Source: CALINB01 sp938045325
GTDB taxonomy: Bacteria; Pseudomonadota; Alphaproteobacteria; Rhodospirillales; CALINB01
Reading direction: 5' to 3'
DNA: 64,000 nt
Assembly (NCBI GenBank): GCA_038114465.1
Contig: JAYNQW010000002.1
Location: 248,001-312,000, forward strand
Shown: piece by piece, positions 35,004-43,821 of the stretch
Numbering within the stretch: position 1 is the first letter of the stretch
How the letters are laid out: every line of letters begins with the position of its first letter
Notes under the pieces: model-generated
Told to the model about the DNA's origin: nothing
Seen by the model: the letters and a program-made list of their open reading frames with translations, nothing else
Databases searched by the model: none
Program-made: the position numbers and the translations under genes

Positions 35004-35495
35004 TTATTTTCCTTCTTTTTGCTGTTTGGATTCCAATTTCTTTAAGTTCGCCTTGCCTTGCGAAATGATCAAATCAAGAAGTTCGCTGAGAATAACCGCA
35101 TCTTGGGCGAAATTAATAAAATCGCCGTTTTTCAAGTTAGTTTCATCCCCGCCCGGCTCGAAAATGACAAATTTTGAACCAAACAACCCATCGGTATGGA
35201 TTGCAACGGAGGTATCTTTCGGCAATTTCACATTGCCATTGATCCGAAACGTAATAACCGCCCGAAAGTTTTTGTCGAGTTTTTGGCTTTCTACGATACC
35301 GATTTTAATCCCCCCCATACGGACCGCATCGCCGGGAAACAAACCATCCACCTTATTGAAAGCTGCCGTTAAGCGATAACCCTCAGTGGCCTGGGCCGCC
35401 ATGGATTTGCCGCCGTAAAAATATGCCATCAAGAGTAAGAACCCCGTGATGACACCGATACCAACAAAAATTTCCTTGTTTCCGGTCGTCCTCAT
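35004..35495 (-). CDS. MlaD-like outer membrane lipid-transport protein (first of pair)
   Basis: A 163-residue MCE-domain protein with an N-terminal anchor (residues 8-25) and one MCE domain (residues 38-125: YRLTAAFNKVDGLFPGDAVRMGGIKIGIV, then TDGLFGSKFVIFEPGG). It ends in a helical Lys/Glu/Gln-rich tail. It is homologous to, but clearly diverged from, the gene just downstream, so the two may make a mixed ring or serve different transporters. Together with the downstream genes it forms a minus-strand operon, probably begun by the NDUFA12 gene 49 bases upstream. Confidence 0.88.
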   Translation of the reverse strand: MRTTGNKEIFVGIGVITGFLLLMAYFYGGKSMAAQATEGYRLTAAFNKVDGLFPGDAVRMGGIKIGIVESQKLDKNFRAVITFRINGNVKLPKDTSVAIHTDGLFGSKFVIFEPGGDETNLKNGDFINFAQDAVILSELLDLIISQGKANLKKLESKQQKEGK

Positions 35496-35544
35496 ACTCT
35501 ACTCATTCTCGCCTTTAAGCTGAAAGGTTTAACGGCCGGTTGCC

Positions 35545-35901
35545 TTATTCCGGGCGCCAGGCTTCATAATCGCCCCGCGACGGCGCATGAGACCCGCCTT
35601 TATAGTCGTGTCCTTGCGGCCGATATGCCTCGGGCCAGCCGGTTAAGTTGGGCTGATGTTCTCTCTGCCAGGCGCGTGATTGTGCCGCTTTTTCCGTTAG
35701 CGGCGCATCGCTCATATGATGCAGCCAGGCATGCCATTCCGGCGGCACTTTCGAGGATTCGGCGCGGCCGCGGTATAAAACCCACCTTTTTTCCCGGCCA
35801 TGACGTTTATCAGACGGCGCGTGATAATAGCGATTTTCAAACTCATCGACTCCGACGAGCTCGCCCCGCAGCCAGGTGTATAAAATTGTCCCTAAGTGCA
35901 T
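35545..35901 (-). CDS. NDUFA12-family complex I accessory protein
   Basis: A 118-residue homologue of the mitochondrial NDUFA12 (17.2 kDa) subunit, found in alphaproteobacteria as a complex I accessory protein. Conserved strings are GTILYTWLRGELVGVDEFENRYY near the start, RRWVLY-like KRWVLYRG near residue 40, and PPEWHAWLHH near residue 52. The ATG at 35901, with GAGG just upstream, gives the family N-terminus; an in-frame ATG at 35925 would add 8 residues. This gene is a good marker for the class. Confidence 0.9.
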   Translation of the reverse strand: MHLGTILYTWLRGELVGVDEFENRYYHAPSDKRHGREKRWVLYRGRAESSKVPPEWHAWLHHMSDAPLTEKAAQSRAWQREHQPNLTGWPEAYRPQGHDYKGGSHAPSRGDYEAWRPE

Positions 35902-36348
35902 ATGACCTCGCAAATCCCGGCCCATGACGCCATCGGTGCCATGGGCGCCAACAAATCTCCCTATTCATTACTGGAAAGATCGCGCCGAGGGAACGGATTT
36001 CCGAATGATCTGTTTTCCAGTCTCCCAAGAAGCAAACACAAAGGGCCAAACGTTTGATAACTCCGGCCAATGAAACCACCGACCATAATCGGCCTTTTGG
36101 GTCAATATCATCGTAAAGAGCATGAGAATCCGAAAACGATTCTACCAAATCCTGACAATTACGGTTCTAGGTTCACCAAATCACTTATTAAAAAATAACT
36201 TTAGAGTAACCATGCAACATATTGTTTTATAATTACTTTTTTAGAATACTGCTCATTCACTGACGTATGCGCATCGTTCACAAACTACATTAATTGTGAC
36301 CTAAAATTTCAAGCAAAAACTATATCAAGTAATTTTTTCTGATTTGTG
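35902..36348. other. Long intergenic region, AT-rich, no gene seen
   Basis: About 450 bases between the NDUFA12 gene and the nrdJ regulatory region hold no convincing gene. The first part contains an imperfect inverted repeat, CTGGAAAGATC (35971-35981) against GATCTGTTTTCCAG (36007-36020). From about 36160 the sequence becomes strongly A+T-rich, in contrast with the flanking genes. No tRNA or riboswitch core was recognised. Confidence 0.5.
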
Positions 36349-36364
36349 ACACAAAATCTGGTTG
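36349..36364 (+). promoter_or_regulatory. Weak NrdR-like box
   Basis: ACACAAAATCTGGTTG matches the NrdR consensus ACACWATATATWGTGT at about 11 of 16 positions, all the left-half bases agreeing. It overlaps a TTGACG at 36362-36367 that could be a -35 box, though no clear -10 follows at normal spacing. A better box lies 70 bases downstream. Confidence 0.35.
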
Positions 36365-36418
36365 ACGCTCAGCCAGGTTTTAGAGACAACTAGATCTTAC
36401 GCTTCTAAACATTCAAAA

Positions 36419-36434
36419 GCACAAAATCTTGTGT
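36419..36434 (+). promoter_or_regulatory. NrdR-like box upstream of nrdJ
   Basis: GCACAAAATCTTGTGT matches the NrdR consensus at 13 of 16 positions and contains the inverted repeat CACAA-n4-TTGTG. NrdR is the general repressor of ribonucleotide reductase genes, so a box 105 bases before the nrdJ ATG is where one would expect it. Confidence 0.5.
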
Positions 36435-36539
36435 GAATGGGCACAAAAAGCAGGGGAGCGCTAGCCCTTGGGGGGATCAGGGGGCTCAACAAAAGCTGGT
36501 CTGGGCACAATTTTTCTACAGGGTCTTTAGGGGAACTCA

Positions 36540-39500
36540 ATGAGGATTCAACGACGCTTCACCAAAAAAGGTGAGTCACCTTTCGCCGACATCAAATTCC
36601 GCACCGCAACGAGCGAAATACGCAATCCGGATGGTTCTGTTGTGTTTCAACTGGAAAACTTTGAAGTCCCGGAAAAATGGTCGCAAGTGGCCTGTGATGT
36701 GTTGGCGCAGAAATACTTCCGTAAAGCCGGAGTCCCAGCGCGACTGAAGGCCGTTGAAGAAAATGACGTCCCCTCATGGTTATGGCGTAAGGAAGCCGAT
36801 CAGGAGGCCCTGAAAAAACTCCCGGAAGAAAAGCGGTATGGCAGTGAATCCAGCTCGAAACAGGCTTTTTCGCGGATCGCCGGCTGCTGGACCTATTGGG
36901 GCTGGAAAGGCGGCTATTTCGATTCTGAAGCCGATGCCCGCGCCTATTACGATGAAATGCGTTACATCCTGGCGACGCAAGCCGGGGCGCCAAACTCACC
37001 GCAATGGTTCAACACGGGCCTGCATTGGGCCTACGGCATCGACGGCCCCGCACAGGGCCATTCCTATGTGGATTACAAAACCGGCAAGCTTGTCCGCTCC
37101 AAATCCGCCTATGAACACCCCCAACCGCACGCCTGCTTCATCCAAAGCATCGATGACAACCTCGTCAATGAAGGGGGCATCATGGATTTGTGGATCCGCG
37201 AAGCGCGCCTGTTCAAATATGGCTCGGGAACCGGTTCGAACTTTTCCAACCTGCGGGGCGAAAACGAACCCCTTTCCGGCGGTGGCAAATCTTCCGGTCT
37301 GATGAGCTTTCTTAAAATCGGCGACCGGGCGGCCGGCGCGATTAAATCCGGCGGCACGACCCGACGGGCAGCCAAAATGGTCGTGGTCGATGTCGATCAC
37401 CCTGATATCGAAACCTTCATCAATTGGAAAGTGGTCGAAGAGCAAAAAGTCGCGGCCCTTGTCTCAGGCTCGAAACTCGCCAATCTTCATTTGAATCAAA
37501 TTATCGAAGCCTGCCATCACGCCGATCTCAGTGAAAAAGACCGCTTTTCGCCGAAAAAGAACAAGGTTTTGAAAAAAGCCATTATCGATGCGCGCAAAGT
37601 CATGATTCCGGAGAACTACATCCAGCGGGTCATCGAATTTGCCAAGCAAGGCTTCACGTCGATCGATTTTCCGGTCTATGACACCGATTGGGACTCGGAG
37701 GCCTATTTGACGGTATCCGGGCAAAACTCAAACAATACGGTCCGGGTCTCAAACGATTTTCTCGAAGCCGTTGAAAAAGGCGAAGACTGGGAACTGACCC
37801 GCCGCACTGACGGCGTGGTCGCAAAAACCCTGCCCGCTTCCGATCTTTGGGATCAAATTGGTCACGCCGCCTGGTCGTGCGCCGATCCGGGCCTGCAGTT
37901 CGATACCACCATTAACGAATGGCATACTTGCCCGAACAGTGGGCGGATTAACGCGTCCAATCCCTGTTCGGAATACATGTTCCTGGACGACACCGCCTGT
38001 AACTTGGCTTCCATCAACTTGATGGCCTATCAAAATAAAGACGGCACCTTCGATGTCGAAAGTTTCGAGCATGCCGTTCGGCTATGGACCGTCACCTTGG
38101 AAATCTCCGTCATGATGGCGCAATTCCCGTCGCCGCGGATTGCTGAACTTTCTTACGAGTTCCGCACTCTGGGATTGGGTTTTGCCAATATCGGCGGTTA
38201 CTTGATGTCGGCGGGTATCGCGTACGATTCCGATAAAGCCCGAGAAATTTGCGGCGCCATCACATCGATTATGACCGGCATTTGTTATGCAACATCGGCC
38301 GAGATTGCTTCACAACTCGGCGCGTTTCCGAATTATGACGAAAACAAAGAACCGATGCTCAGGGTCATTCGCAATCATAAACGCGCTGCCTATGGCGAAA
38401 ACGACTTATCTGCTTATGAAGAGCTCGCGACCGCGCCGGTTGCCTTGAATGACAAAAATTGTCCCGATAAACCGTTGTCTAAAGCGGCACGAACGGCGTG
38501 GGATAAAGCCCTGAAGCTCGGTGAAGAACACGGCTACCGGAATGCTCAGGTTTCAGTCATCGCGCCGACCGGCACCATTGCCTTGGTGATGGATTGCGAT
38601 ACCACCGGGATCGAGCCTGATTTTGCGCTGGTGAAATTTAAAAAACTAGCTGGCGGCGGTTATTTCAAAATCATCAACCGGACTGTGCCTTCGGCATTAA
38701 AACGCCTCGGGTATTCGCCGGAACAGATCGAAGACATTGTTCGTTACGCGGTTGGTAACGGCACCCTCAAGGATGCGCCGGTCATTAACTATGATAGCCT
38801 TAAAGCCCGCGGCTTTACCGAAGAAGCTATCGAAAAAATCGATAAAGCACTGGCTGAGGCCTTTGATATTAAATTCGCATTCAACAAATTTACGTTGGGC
38901 GAAGAGTTCTGCACGGAAGTCTTGGGTCTCGATGCGGATGATCTGAACGATATCTCGTTTGACCTCCTTCAGGCCTTGGATTTCTCAAAAGCGGAAATCG
39001 AAGCCGCAAACACATTCGTCTGTGGTGCGATGACTTTGGAAGGCGCGCCACACCTCAAAGACGAACATCTGCCCGTCTTTGATTGTGCAAATCCCTGTGG
39101 CAAGAAAGGAACGCGCAGCCTGTCGGCGGAAAGCCACATTCGCATGGTTGCCGCCTGCCAGCCATTCATCACGGGCTCAATTTCGAAAACCATCAATATG
39201 CCGAATTTAGCCACGGTCGAGGATTGCAAAGACGCCTACCTGCTATCCTGGCGGCTCGGTTTGAAAGCCAACGCCTTATATCGGGACGGCTCTAAACTGT
39301 CGCAACCGCTACAGTCGTCCATTCTTGATGAGGCCGATATCGAAGAAATGACCGAGGACCTGGTAGATCAGCCGCAAGGTGATAAAGCCCAGGTTATGGC
39401 TGAAAAGGTTGTCGAACGCATTGTCGAGCGTGTGCGGGCCAAGCGCCGCCGCCTGCCCGACCGCCGTAAAGGCTACACGCAAAAAGCGATTGTCGGCGGC

Positions 39501-40241
39501 CACAAAGTCTATCTGCGAACTGGTGAATACGAAGATGGCAGCGCCGGAGAAATCTTTATCGATATGCACAAAGAAGGTGCCGCCTTCCGCAGCTTGATGA
39601 ATAATTTCGCCATCGCCATTTCGATCGGTCTGCAATACGGCGTGCCGTTGGAAGAATATGTCGAGGCTTTCACCTTTACCCGGTTCGAACCCTCAGGCAT
39701 TGTTGAAGGGAACGATACCATCAAAATGGCGACGTCGATCCTCGATTACATTTTCCGCGAATTAGCCGTCTCTTATTTGGGCCGGAACGACCTCGCCCAT
39801 GTCGCACCAGAAGACCTGCTGCCTGACACCATGGGCCGCGGTGAAGATGAAGGCACATTGCCTGAAGAACAGGAAAGCGGTGCTCTGCAAGCCATCAGTC
39901 AAGGCTACGTCCGCGGCAATCTTCTCGTTATCAAGGGCTCGAAAGAGTCTGAAGAAGTAAAAACGCAAACTGCAGTCGCAGGGCAAACCGAAGAAATCGC
40001 GGCTAAAAGTTTAGGTGCTGCAGCCGTTAACGATGTGGCCGTCCATACCGAAACATCGCCGCCCGTCACCGTGAGCAGTTCGGTACGCGAACGGGTCGAT
40101 GCAAAACTCGAAAAAGTTCGCGAAGCGAAAATGCGCGGTTACGAAGGCGATTCTTGTTCGGAATGCGGAAACTTCACGCTTGTCCGAAATGGCACATGCT
40201 TGAAATGCGATACCTGCGGTTCAACGAGCGGGTGTTCGTAA
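36540..40241 (+). CDS. nrdJ: Vitamin B12-dependent (class II) ribonucleotide reductase
   Basis: A 1233-residue adenosylcobalamin-dependent ribonucleotide reductase, the long alphaproteobacterial form. Barrel strings include GAPNSPQWFNTGLHW near residue 150, the first active-site cysteine in PHACFIQSIDDN near 200, the NPCSEYMFLDDTACNLASINL loop near 475 and the phosphate-binding APTGTIALVMDCDTTGIEPD region near 680. A low-complexity linker (about residues 1110-1200) leads to a C-terminal zinc-ribbon-like tail, CSECGNF and CLKCDTCG, which probably reduces the active-site disulfide. AGGGGA precedes the ATG. No other RNR gene is seen. NrdR-like boxes lie upstream and two terminators downstream. 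Confidence 0.96.
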   Translation: MRIQRRFTKKGESPFADIKFRTATSEIRNPDGSVVFQLENFEVPEKWSQVACDVLAQKYFRKAGVPARLKAVEENDVPSWLWRKEADQEALKKLPEEKRYGSESSSKQAFSRIAGCWTYWGWKGGYFDSEADARAYYDEMRYILATQAGAPNSPQWFNTGLHWAYGIDGPAQGHSYVDYKTGKLVRSKSAYEHPQPHACFIQSIDDNLVNEGGIMDLWIREARLFKYGSGTGSNFSNLRGENEPLSGGGKSSGLMSFLKIGDRAAGAIKSGGTTRRAAKMVVVDVDHPDIETFINWKVVEEQKVAALVSGSKLANLHLNQIIEACHHADLSEKDRFSPKKNKVLKKAIIDARKVMIPENYIQRVIEFAKQGFTSIDFPVYDTDWDSEAYLTVSGQNSNNTVRVSNDFLEAVEKGEDWELTRRTDGVVAKTLPASDLWDQIGHAAWSCADPGLQFDTTINEWHTCPNSGRINASNPCSEYMFLDDTACNLASINLMAYQNKDGTFDVESFEHAVRLWTVTLEISVMMAQFPSPRIAELSYEFRTLGLGFANIGGYLMSAGIAYDSDKAREICGAITSIMTGICYATSAEIASQLGAFPNYDENKEPMLRVIRNHKRAAYGENDLSAYEELATAPVALNDKNCPDKPLSKAARTAWDKALKLGEEHGYRNAQVSVIAPTGTIALVMDCDTTGIEPDFALVKFKKLAGGGYFKIINRTVPSALKRLGYSPEQIEDIVRYAVGNGTLKDAPVINYDSLKARGFTEEAIEKIDKALAEAFDIKFAFNKFTLGEEFCTEVLGLDADDLNDISFDLLQALDFSKAEIEAANTFVCGAMTLEGAPHLKDEHLPVFDCANPCGKKGTRSLSAESHIRMVAACQPFITGSISKTINMPNLATVEDCKDAYLLSWRLGLKANALYRDGSKLSQPLQSSILDEADIEEMTEDLVDQPQGDKAQVMAEKVVERIVERVRAKRRRLPDRRKGYTQKAIVGGHKVYLRTGEYEDGSAGEIFIDMHKEGAAFRSLMNNFAIAISIGLQYGVPLEEYVEAFTFTRFEPSGIVEGNDTIKMATSILDYIFRELAVSYLGRNDLAHVAPEDLLPDTMGRGEDEGTLPEEQESGALQAISQGYVRGNLLVIKGSKESEEVKTQTAVAGQTEEIAAKSLGAAAVNDVAVHTETSPPVTVSSSVRERVDAKLEKVREAKMRGYEGDSCSECGNFTLVRNGTCLKCDTCGSTSGCS

Positions 40242-40278
40242 ACATGCCTGATTTATTCGAATCCTCCCTGGGAAACTT

Positions 40279-40325
40279 GGGGCGTGCGTTCGGAACTCCC
40301 GTTCTGGCGCCGCCCCATTTTTTTT
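40279..40325 (+). terminator. Rho-independent terminator 1 after nrdJ
   Basis: GGGGCG pairs with CGCCCC, extended inward by GCG/CGC across a one-base bulge, and is followed by A and eight T. It starts 37 bases after the nrdJ stop. Confidence 0.85.
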
Positions 40326-40354
40326 GGGGAAATCCAATCCTCCCTGGGAAACTT

Positions 40355-40400
40355 GGGGCGTGCGTTCGGGACTCCCGTTCCGGCGCCGCCCCACTTTTTT
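40355..40400 (+). terminator. Rho-independent terminator 2 after nrdJ (duplicate)
   Basis: Duplicate of the preceding terminator, with an added inner hairpin (CGGG/CCCG) and six T after the stem. It probably acts as a backup stop for the long nrdJ message. Confidence 0.85.
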
Positions 40401-40642
40401 GATATCTCCATCTAAAAACCGTACATCTTGGCACGCAAGCGCTGTTTCTAGACCTTTGGGATTAAAGGTTTAATCAGGTCATTTGACCGGCTCCGGTATT
40501 ACATAAACAGATCATGCCGGTCCTTGCCGGTTCAAGAATTTTTGTCTATGAATTAAAAAAAAATATGGGAAGGGACGGTTTTTTAACCATCCATTTAGTG
40601 CGACAATAACGCTGTTTCAGGGCTTCTAAGCTGGAACAGGGG
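40401..40642. other. Intergenic region upstream of the receiver-MBL gene
   Basis: No gene is seen. The stretch holds an A9 tract near 40556, an imperfect hairpin GGACGGTT-n4-AACCATCC at about 40574-40593, and short CCGG-rich repeats near 40500-40530. A promoter for the downstream gene probably lies here, but no clear -35/-10 pair stands out. Confidence 0.4.
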
Positions 40643-40668
40643 AGCCGTTGTGTTCTGACACAACGGCT
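40643..40668 (+). promoter_or_regulatory. Perfect 11-bp hairpin in the leader of the receiver-MBL gene
   Basis: AGCCGTTGTGT and ACACAACGGCT are exact inverted copies around the tetraloop TCTG, ending 20 bases before the ATG at 40689. No T-run follows, so it is not a terminator. It could be an operator for a dimeric repressor or an RNA structure that controls translation or decay. Confidence 0.6.
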
Positions 40669-40688
40669 AATAATGGTAGGGCGTAAGG

Positions 40689-41924
40689 ATGGATTCAGGG
40701 AACAACAATCCCGGTTTAAACGTGTATGTGATCGATGAGGACGAAAAAGCCATCGAAATGATGTCTGATGTCCTTCGAAATGCAGGACATACCGTGACAG
40801 CTTACAAAGACAGTAGCGATGCCCTGTCCAATATTACCAAACACAAACCCGATTGTGTTGCAACGAACCTCATGATGCCCGGACTCGACGGCCTTGCGCT
40901 TTGCAAGGAAATCAGAAGCAACGCGGAACTCGCACATACCAAAGTCCTCGTCGTCTCTTCAAAATCTTATGACTTAGACCGCAAACGCGCATTCGAATTC
41001 GGTGCTGACGGTTACATTACAAAACCCCTCAATCGCGATACCATCCTCGATCAAATCAACCGCATCATCGAAGATAAAATCGATCTTCGGTTTTGGGGTG
41101 TGCGCGGCACGTTGCCGGTGCCGGGTGATGGATCGCTTCGCTATGGCGGTAACACGTCGTGTGTAACGATGGAATTCCCCCGCGGACAGTTTTTTATTTT
41201 CGACGGCGGATCAGGCATTAAGGCCTTATCCGATTGGCTGATGGCGCAAAACCGCCGCCGAATTCAGGCACAAATTTTCATCAGCCACCCGCACTGGGAC
41301 CACATTAACGCCCTGCCCTTTTTTGTCCCGTTGTATGTCCAGGGAAATTCATTCGAATTTTATGGTGCTTCGCACGGTGATCTTTCGACGGAAAATTTAA
41401 TTTCGGCACAAATGGATGGCGTTTATTTCCCCATCACCATTCATGAATTCGGCGCCAATGTGACATTCCACGACCTTCGTGAAGAAGAACTCGAAGTCGC
41501 GGATATTCCGATCAAAACCATGCTTCTCAGCCATCCCGGCTATTGCCTTGGCTACCGCATCGATTATCACGGCCGATCCATTTGTTATGTCACTGATAAC
41601 GAATTATTTCCTGCCGATAACGAATTTCACGACCCTTCCTATTTAAGCAAGCTCATTAATTTCATTCAGGGCACGGACGTACTCATCACGGATTCCACAT
41701 ACATGGATGATGAATATGAGACAAAAATCGGATGGGGACATTCCCGCATCAGTGAAGTCGCCGATCTTGCGCATGAAGCCGGCGTTAAAAACCTATACCT
41801 ATTTCATCATGATCCCGACCAAACGGACGATGACATCGATGCAAAGTTAGCCGCCGCCAAAAAAATTCTTGCTGAGAAAAATTCAAAACAATTTGTCATG
41901 CCCCAACGGCAAACTCTCTTATAA
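40689..41924 (+). CDS. Degenerate receiver domain fused to a metallo-beta-lactamase domain
   Basis: A 411-residue two-domain protein. Residues 10-128 are a response-regulator receiver with the acidic pocket (IDEDE, 15-19), the switch Ser90 and Lys112 (ITKPLN). The phospho-acceptor position is Asn60 (CVATNLMMPG) instead of Asp, so ordinary phosphorylation is not expected. Residues 133-400 are a metallo-beta-lactamase fold with the metal motif HPHWDH (200-205), further ligands LLSHPG near 278 and TDNE near 299, and FHHDP near 370. Such MBL domains are often phosphodiesterases or nucleases. It is followed after 22 bases by a RidA gene on the same strand. Confidence 0.87.
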   Translation: MDSGNNNPGLNVYVIDEDEKAIEMMSDVLRNAGHTVTAYKDSSDALSNITKHKPDCVATNLMMPGLDGLALCKEIRSNAELAHTKVLVVSSKSYDLDRKRAFEFGADGYITKPLNRDTILDQINRIIEDKIDLRFWGVRGTLPVPGDGSLRYGGNTSCVTMEFPRGQFFIFDGGSGIKALSDWLMAQNRRRIQAQIFISHPHWDHINALPFFVPLYVQGNSFEFYGASHGDLSTENLISAQMDGVYFPITIHEFGANVTFHDLREEELEVADIPIKTMLLSHPGYCLGYRIDYHGRSICYVTDNELFPADNEFHDPSYLSKLINFIQGTDVLITDSTYMDDEYETKIGWGHSRISEVADLAHEAGVKNLYLFHHDPDQTDDDIDAKLAAAKKILAEKNSKQFVMPQRQTLL

Positions 41925-41946
41925 AAGTCTAAACTGCAACGAAACT

Positions 41947-42414
41947 ATGACCAAAACCATAGAACAACGACTCAAGGATATAGGCCTGGAAATACCCAAG
42001 GCGCCGGCACCGGCGGCCAATTATGTTCCTTACACGATTGCAAACGGTCTCGTTCACATATCCGGTCAGGTTCCTTTCGCCGATGGTGAATTAAAGTATA
42101 TCGGCACTGTCGGTGACGACCTCACCCTCGAAGATGGTTATCAAGCCGCCCGATTGTGCGGGATTAATATAATCTCCCAGATACTCTCTGCTTGTGATGG
42201 CGATTTGGAGCGCGTCAAGCGCATTGTAAAGCTTGGTGGCTTTGTCAATGCAGCAGCTGATTTCAAGGATCACCCGAAAGTCATCAATGGCGCCTCGGAT
42301 CTCATGGCCGAGGTTTTCGGTGATAAAGGCAAACACGCCCGCTTTGCCGTTGGCGCCGTATCCCTGCCGCTCGGTGTCGCAGTGGAAGTCGACGGCATCG
42401 TTGATATTGCCTAA
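41947..42414 (+). CDS. RidA/YjgF-family protein
   Basis: A 155-residue RidA-family protein, longer than the 130-residue type form, in the branch with YjgF-like strings NGLVHISGQVPF near residue 36 and AVGAVSLPLGVAVEVDGI near the end. RidA removes reactive enamine/imine intermediates made by PLP enzymes; in this longer branch the catalytic arginine of true RidA is generally missing, and I see RFAVGAVSLP rather than the R-x-C form, so activity is uncertain. The ATG at 41947 is chosen because an upstream open stretch overlaps the preceding gene. Confidence 0.87.
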   Translation: MTKTIEQRLKDIGLEIPKAPAPAANYVPYTIANGLVHISGQVPFADGELKYIGTVGDDLTLEDGYQAARLCGINIISQILSACDGDLERVKRIVKLGGFVNAAADFKDHPKVINGASDLMAEVFGDKGKHARFAVGAVSLPLGVAVEVDGIVDIA

Positions 42415-42475
42415 ATAATTTTGGCGGCATCGCCGTTTCTGGCGAGTTGAATAATCCCTTGATTACTGTTTGGAT

Positions 42476-43726
42476 TTAGCTGGTTTCGTTAGCGGACACC
42501 CCGGACAACCGTGGCACGGTCCGGTCATCGATCAAAACATGCATGAACGTGGCAACGAGTCCTAATATGATCGACCCCCACCAAATAACATCGTAAGAAC
42601 CGGTGGTATCGAACAAAAAACCGCCGAGCCACACACCGCAAAAGCTGCCGATTTGATGACTCATAAATGTAATACCATACAGCATGGCCATGTATTGAAT
42701 GCCAAACATCTGTCCGACAAGCCCGGACGTCAACGGCACCGTCGCAAGCCACAGCAGTCCGAGTGCCACGGCAAAGACCAAAATTCCGGTTTCGGTCATG
42801 GGGAAAATCAAGAACGCAGCGAATACAACCGCGCGCAAAAAATATAACCCCGCCAGCAATGTTTTTTTACGGAACCGCCCGCCCAACGCACCGGAAATCA
42901 GTGTACCGAAAATATTGGAAAGTCCGATGAGCGCTAAGGCTGCCGCGGCAATGGCCGGTGAAAATCCGTGATCGGATAAATACGCCGGAAAGTGCGCTGA
43001 AACGAAGCCGATTTGCCAGCCGCACACAAAAAACCCGGTGGTCAATAAAATATAACCCGAATGGCCGCGCGCCTCTTCCAAAGCGTCCTTAATCGTTTGA
43101 TCAATTTGCGGCACGCTGGACTGAGTGCCTTCAGATTTTTTGCGCCCCGCCATCGCCGCCGCCATGGGGACGATTAACCCGGCCATGCAGGCCATGATCA
43201 GCAAAGCCGTCATCCAATCATAGACGGAAATAAAATATTGGCTCATCGGGATCATCAGCAGCTGACCGGACGAGCCGCCCGTGCTGCCGATCCCGAGAAA
43301 CAAACTCCGCCATTTTTCGGGAACATTCCGGCTGATAGCGGCAAGAACGACCGGGTAACCGCACCCCGAGAGCGCAAAGCCGATCATAAAGCCGTTACTG
43401 ATGAGAATTTCGGCCGGTGTTTGTACGCCGGACATCATGTAAAGCCCGCCGACATAGAGCGCACCGCTCAGCGCAATAACCTTGCCCGGACCGAATTTAT
43501 CGGCGAGCGCGCCGGTAAACGGCTGCGTTAACCCCCAAGCCAAGTTCTGCGTGGCAATGGCGAGCGCAAAAACTTCCCGTCCCCACCCCTGTCCGCTACT
43601 AATCGGCGCCATAAACAGACCGAAGGTCTGGCGGATACCAACCGACAGGAGGAGGATCAGCGTGCCACAAACAAGCACCAGAACGGGCTTGCGCCAATTT
43701 ATTTTTGTTGTTGGTGAATTATCCAT
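42476..43726 (-). CDS. MFS transporter
   Basis: A 416-residue major facilitator with 12 hydrophobic segments. The loop 2-3 motif is TGALADKFGPGKV near residue 60, and the corresponding loop in the second half is LISGALGGRFRKKT near residue 265. The overall look (GIRQTFGLFMAPISSGQGW near the N-terminus) fits the monocarboxylate/oxalate-formate-like group. Substrate unknown. It stands alone, convergent with the RidA gene across 61 bases and divergent from the FemAB-like gene. Confidence 0.88.
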   Translation of the reverse strand: MDNSPTTKINWRKPVLVLVCGTLILLLSVGIRQTFGLFMAPISSGQGWGREVFALAIATQNLAWGLTQPFTGALADKFGPGKVIALSGALYVGGLYMMSGVQTPAEILISNGFMIGFALSGCGYPVVLAAISRNVPEKWRSLFLGIGSTGGSSGQLLMIPMSQYFISVYDWMTALLIMACMAGLIVPMAAAMAGRKKSEGTQSSVPQIDQTIKDALEEARGHSGYILLTTGFFVCGWQIGFVSAHFPAYLSDHGFSPAIAAAALALIGLSNIFGTLISGALGGRFRKKTLLAGLYFLRAVVFAAFLIFPMTETGILVFAVALGLLWLATVPLTSGLVGQMFGIQYMAMLYGITFMSHQIGSFCGVWLGGFLFDTTGSYDVIWWGSIILGLVATFMHVLIDDRTVPRLSGVSANETS

Positions 43727-43821
43727 GACGTTCTCTTTCTACAGTAACGGCCCGCAAAACGCTTTCTGTCAAGCGCTCATTCGGGGCTGACCGAAGCACC
43801 GATGTCTTGTAGGCTGTTGTC

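Larger units (their letters stand above)
40261..40400 (+). repeat. Tandem 65-base direct repeat carrying a terminator
   Basis: Two nearly identical 64-65-base units (40261-40325 and 40337-40400, period 76) differ at three bases. Each begins ATCCTCCCTGGGAAACTTGG and ends in a terminator. Two of the three changes in the second unit are A-to-G and T-to-C inside the hairpin and add G-C pairs. This is a recent local duplication. Confidence 0.9.

Noticed and set aside
36160..36539. Adenosylcobalamin riboswitch before nrdJ
   Set aside because: No B12-box (GCCACTG-like) core or its partner helices were found in the leader.
40154..40402. 82-residue open frame over the end of nrdJ and the repeats
   Set aside because: It runs through nrdJ coding sequence and two terminators; its apparent protein repeat merely reflects the DNA duplication.
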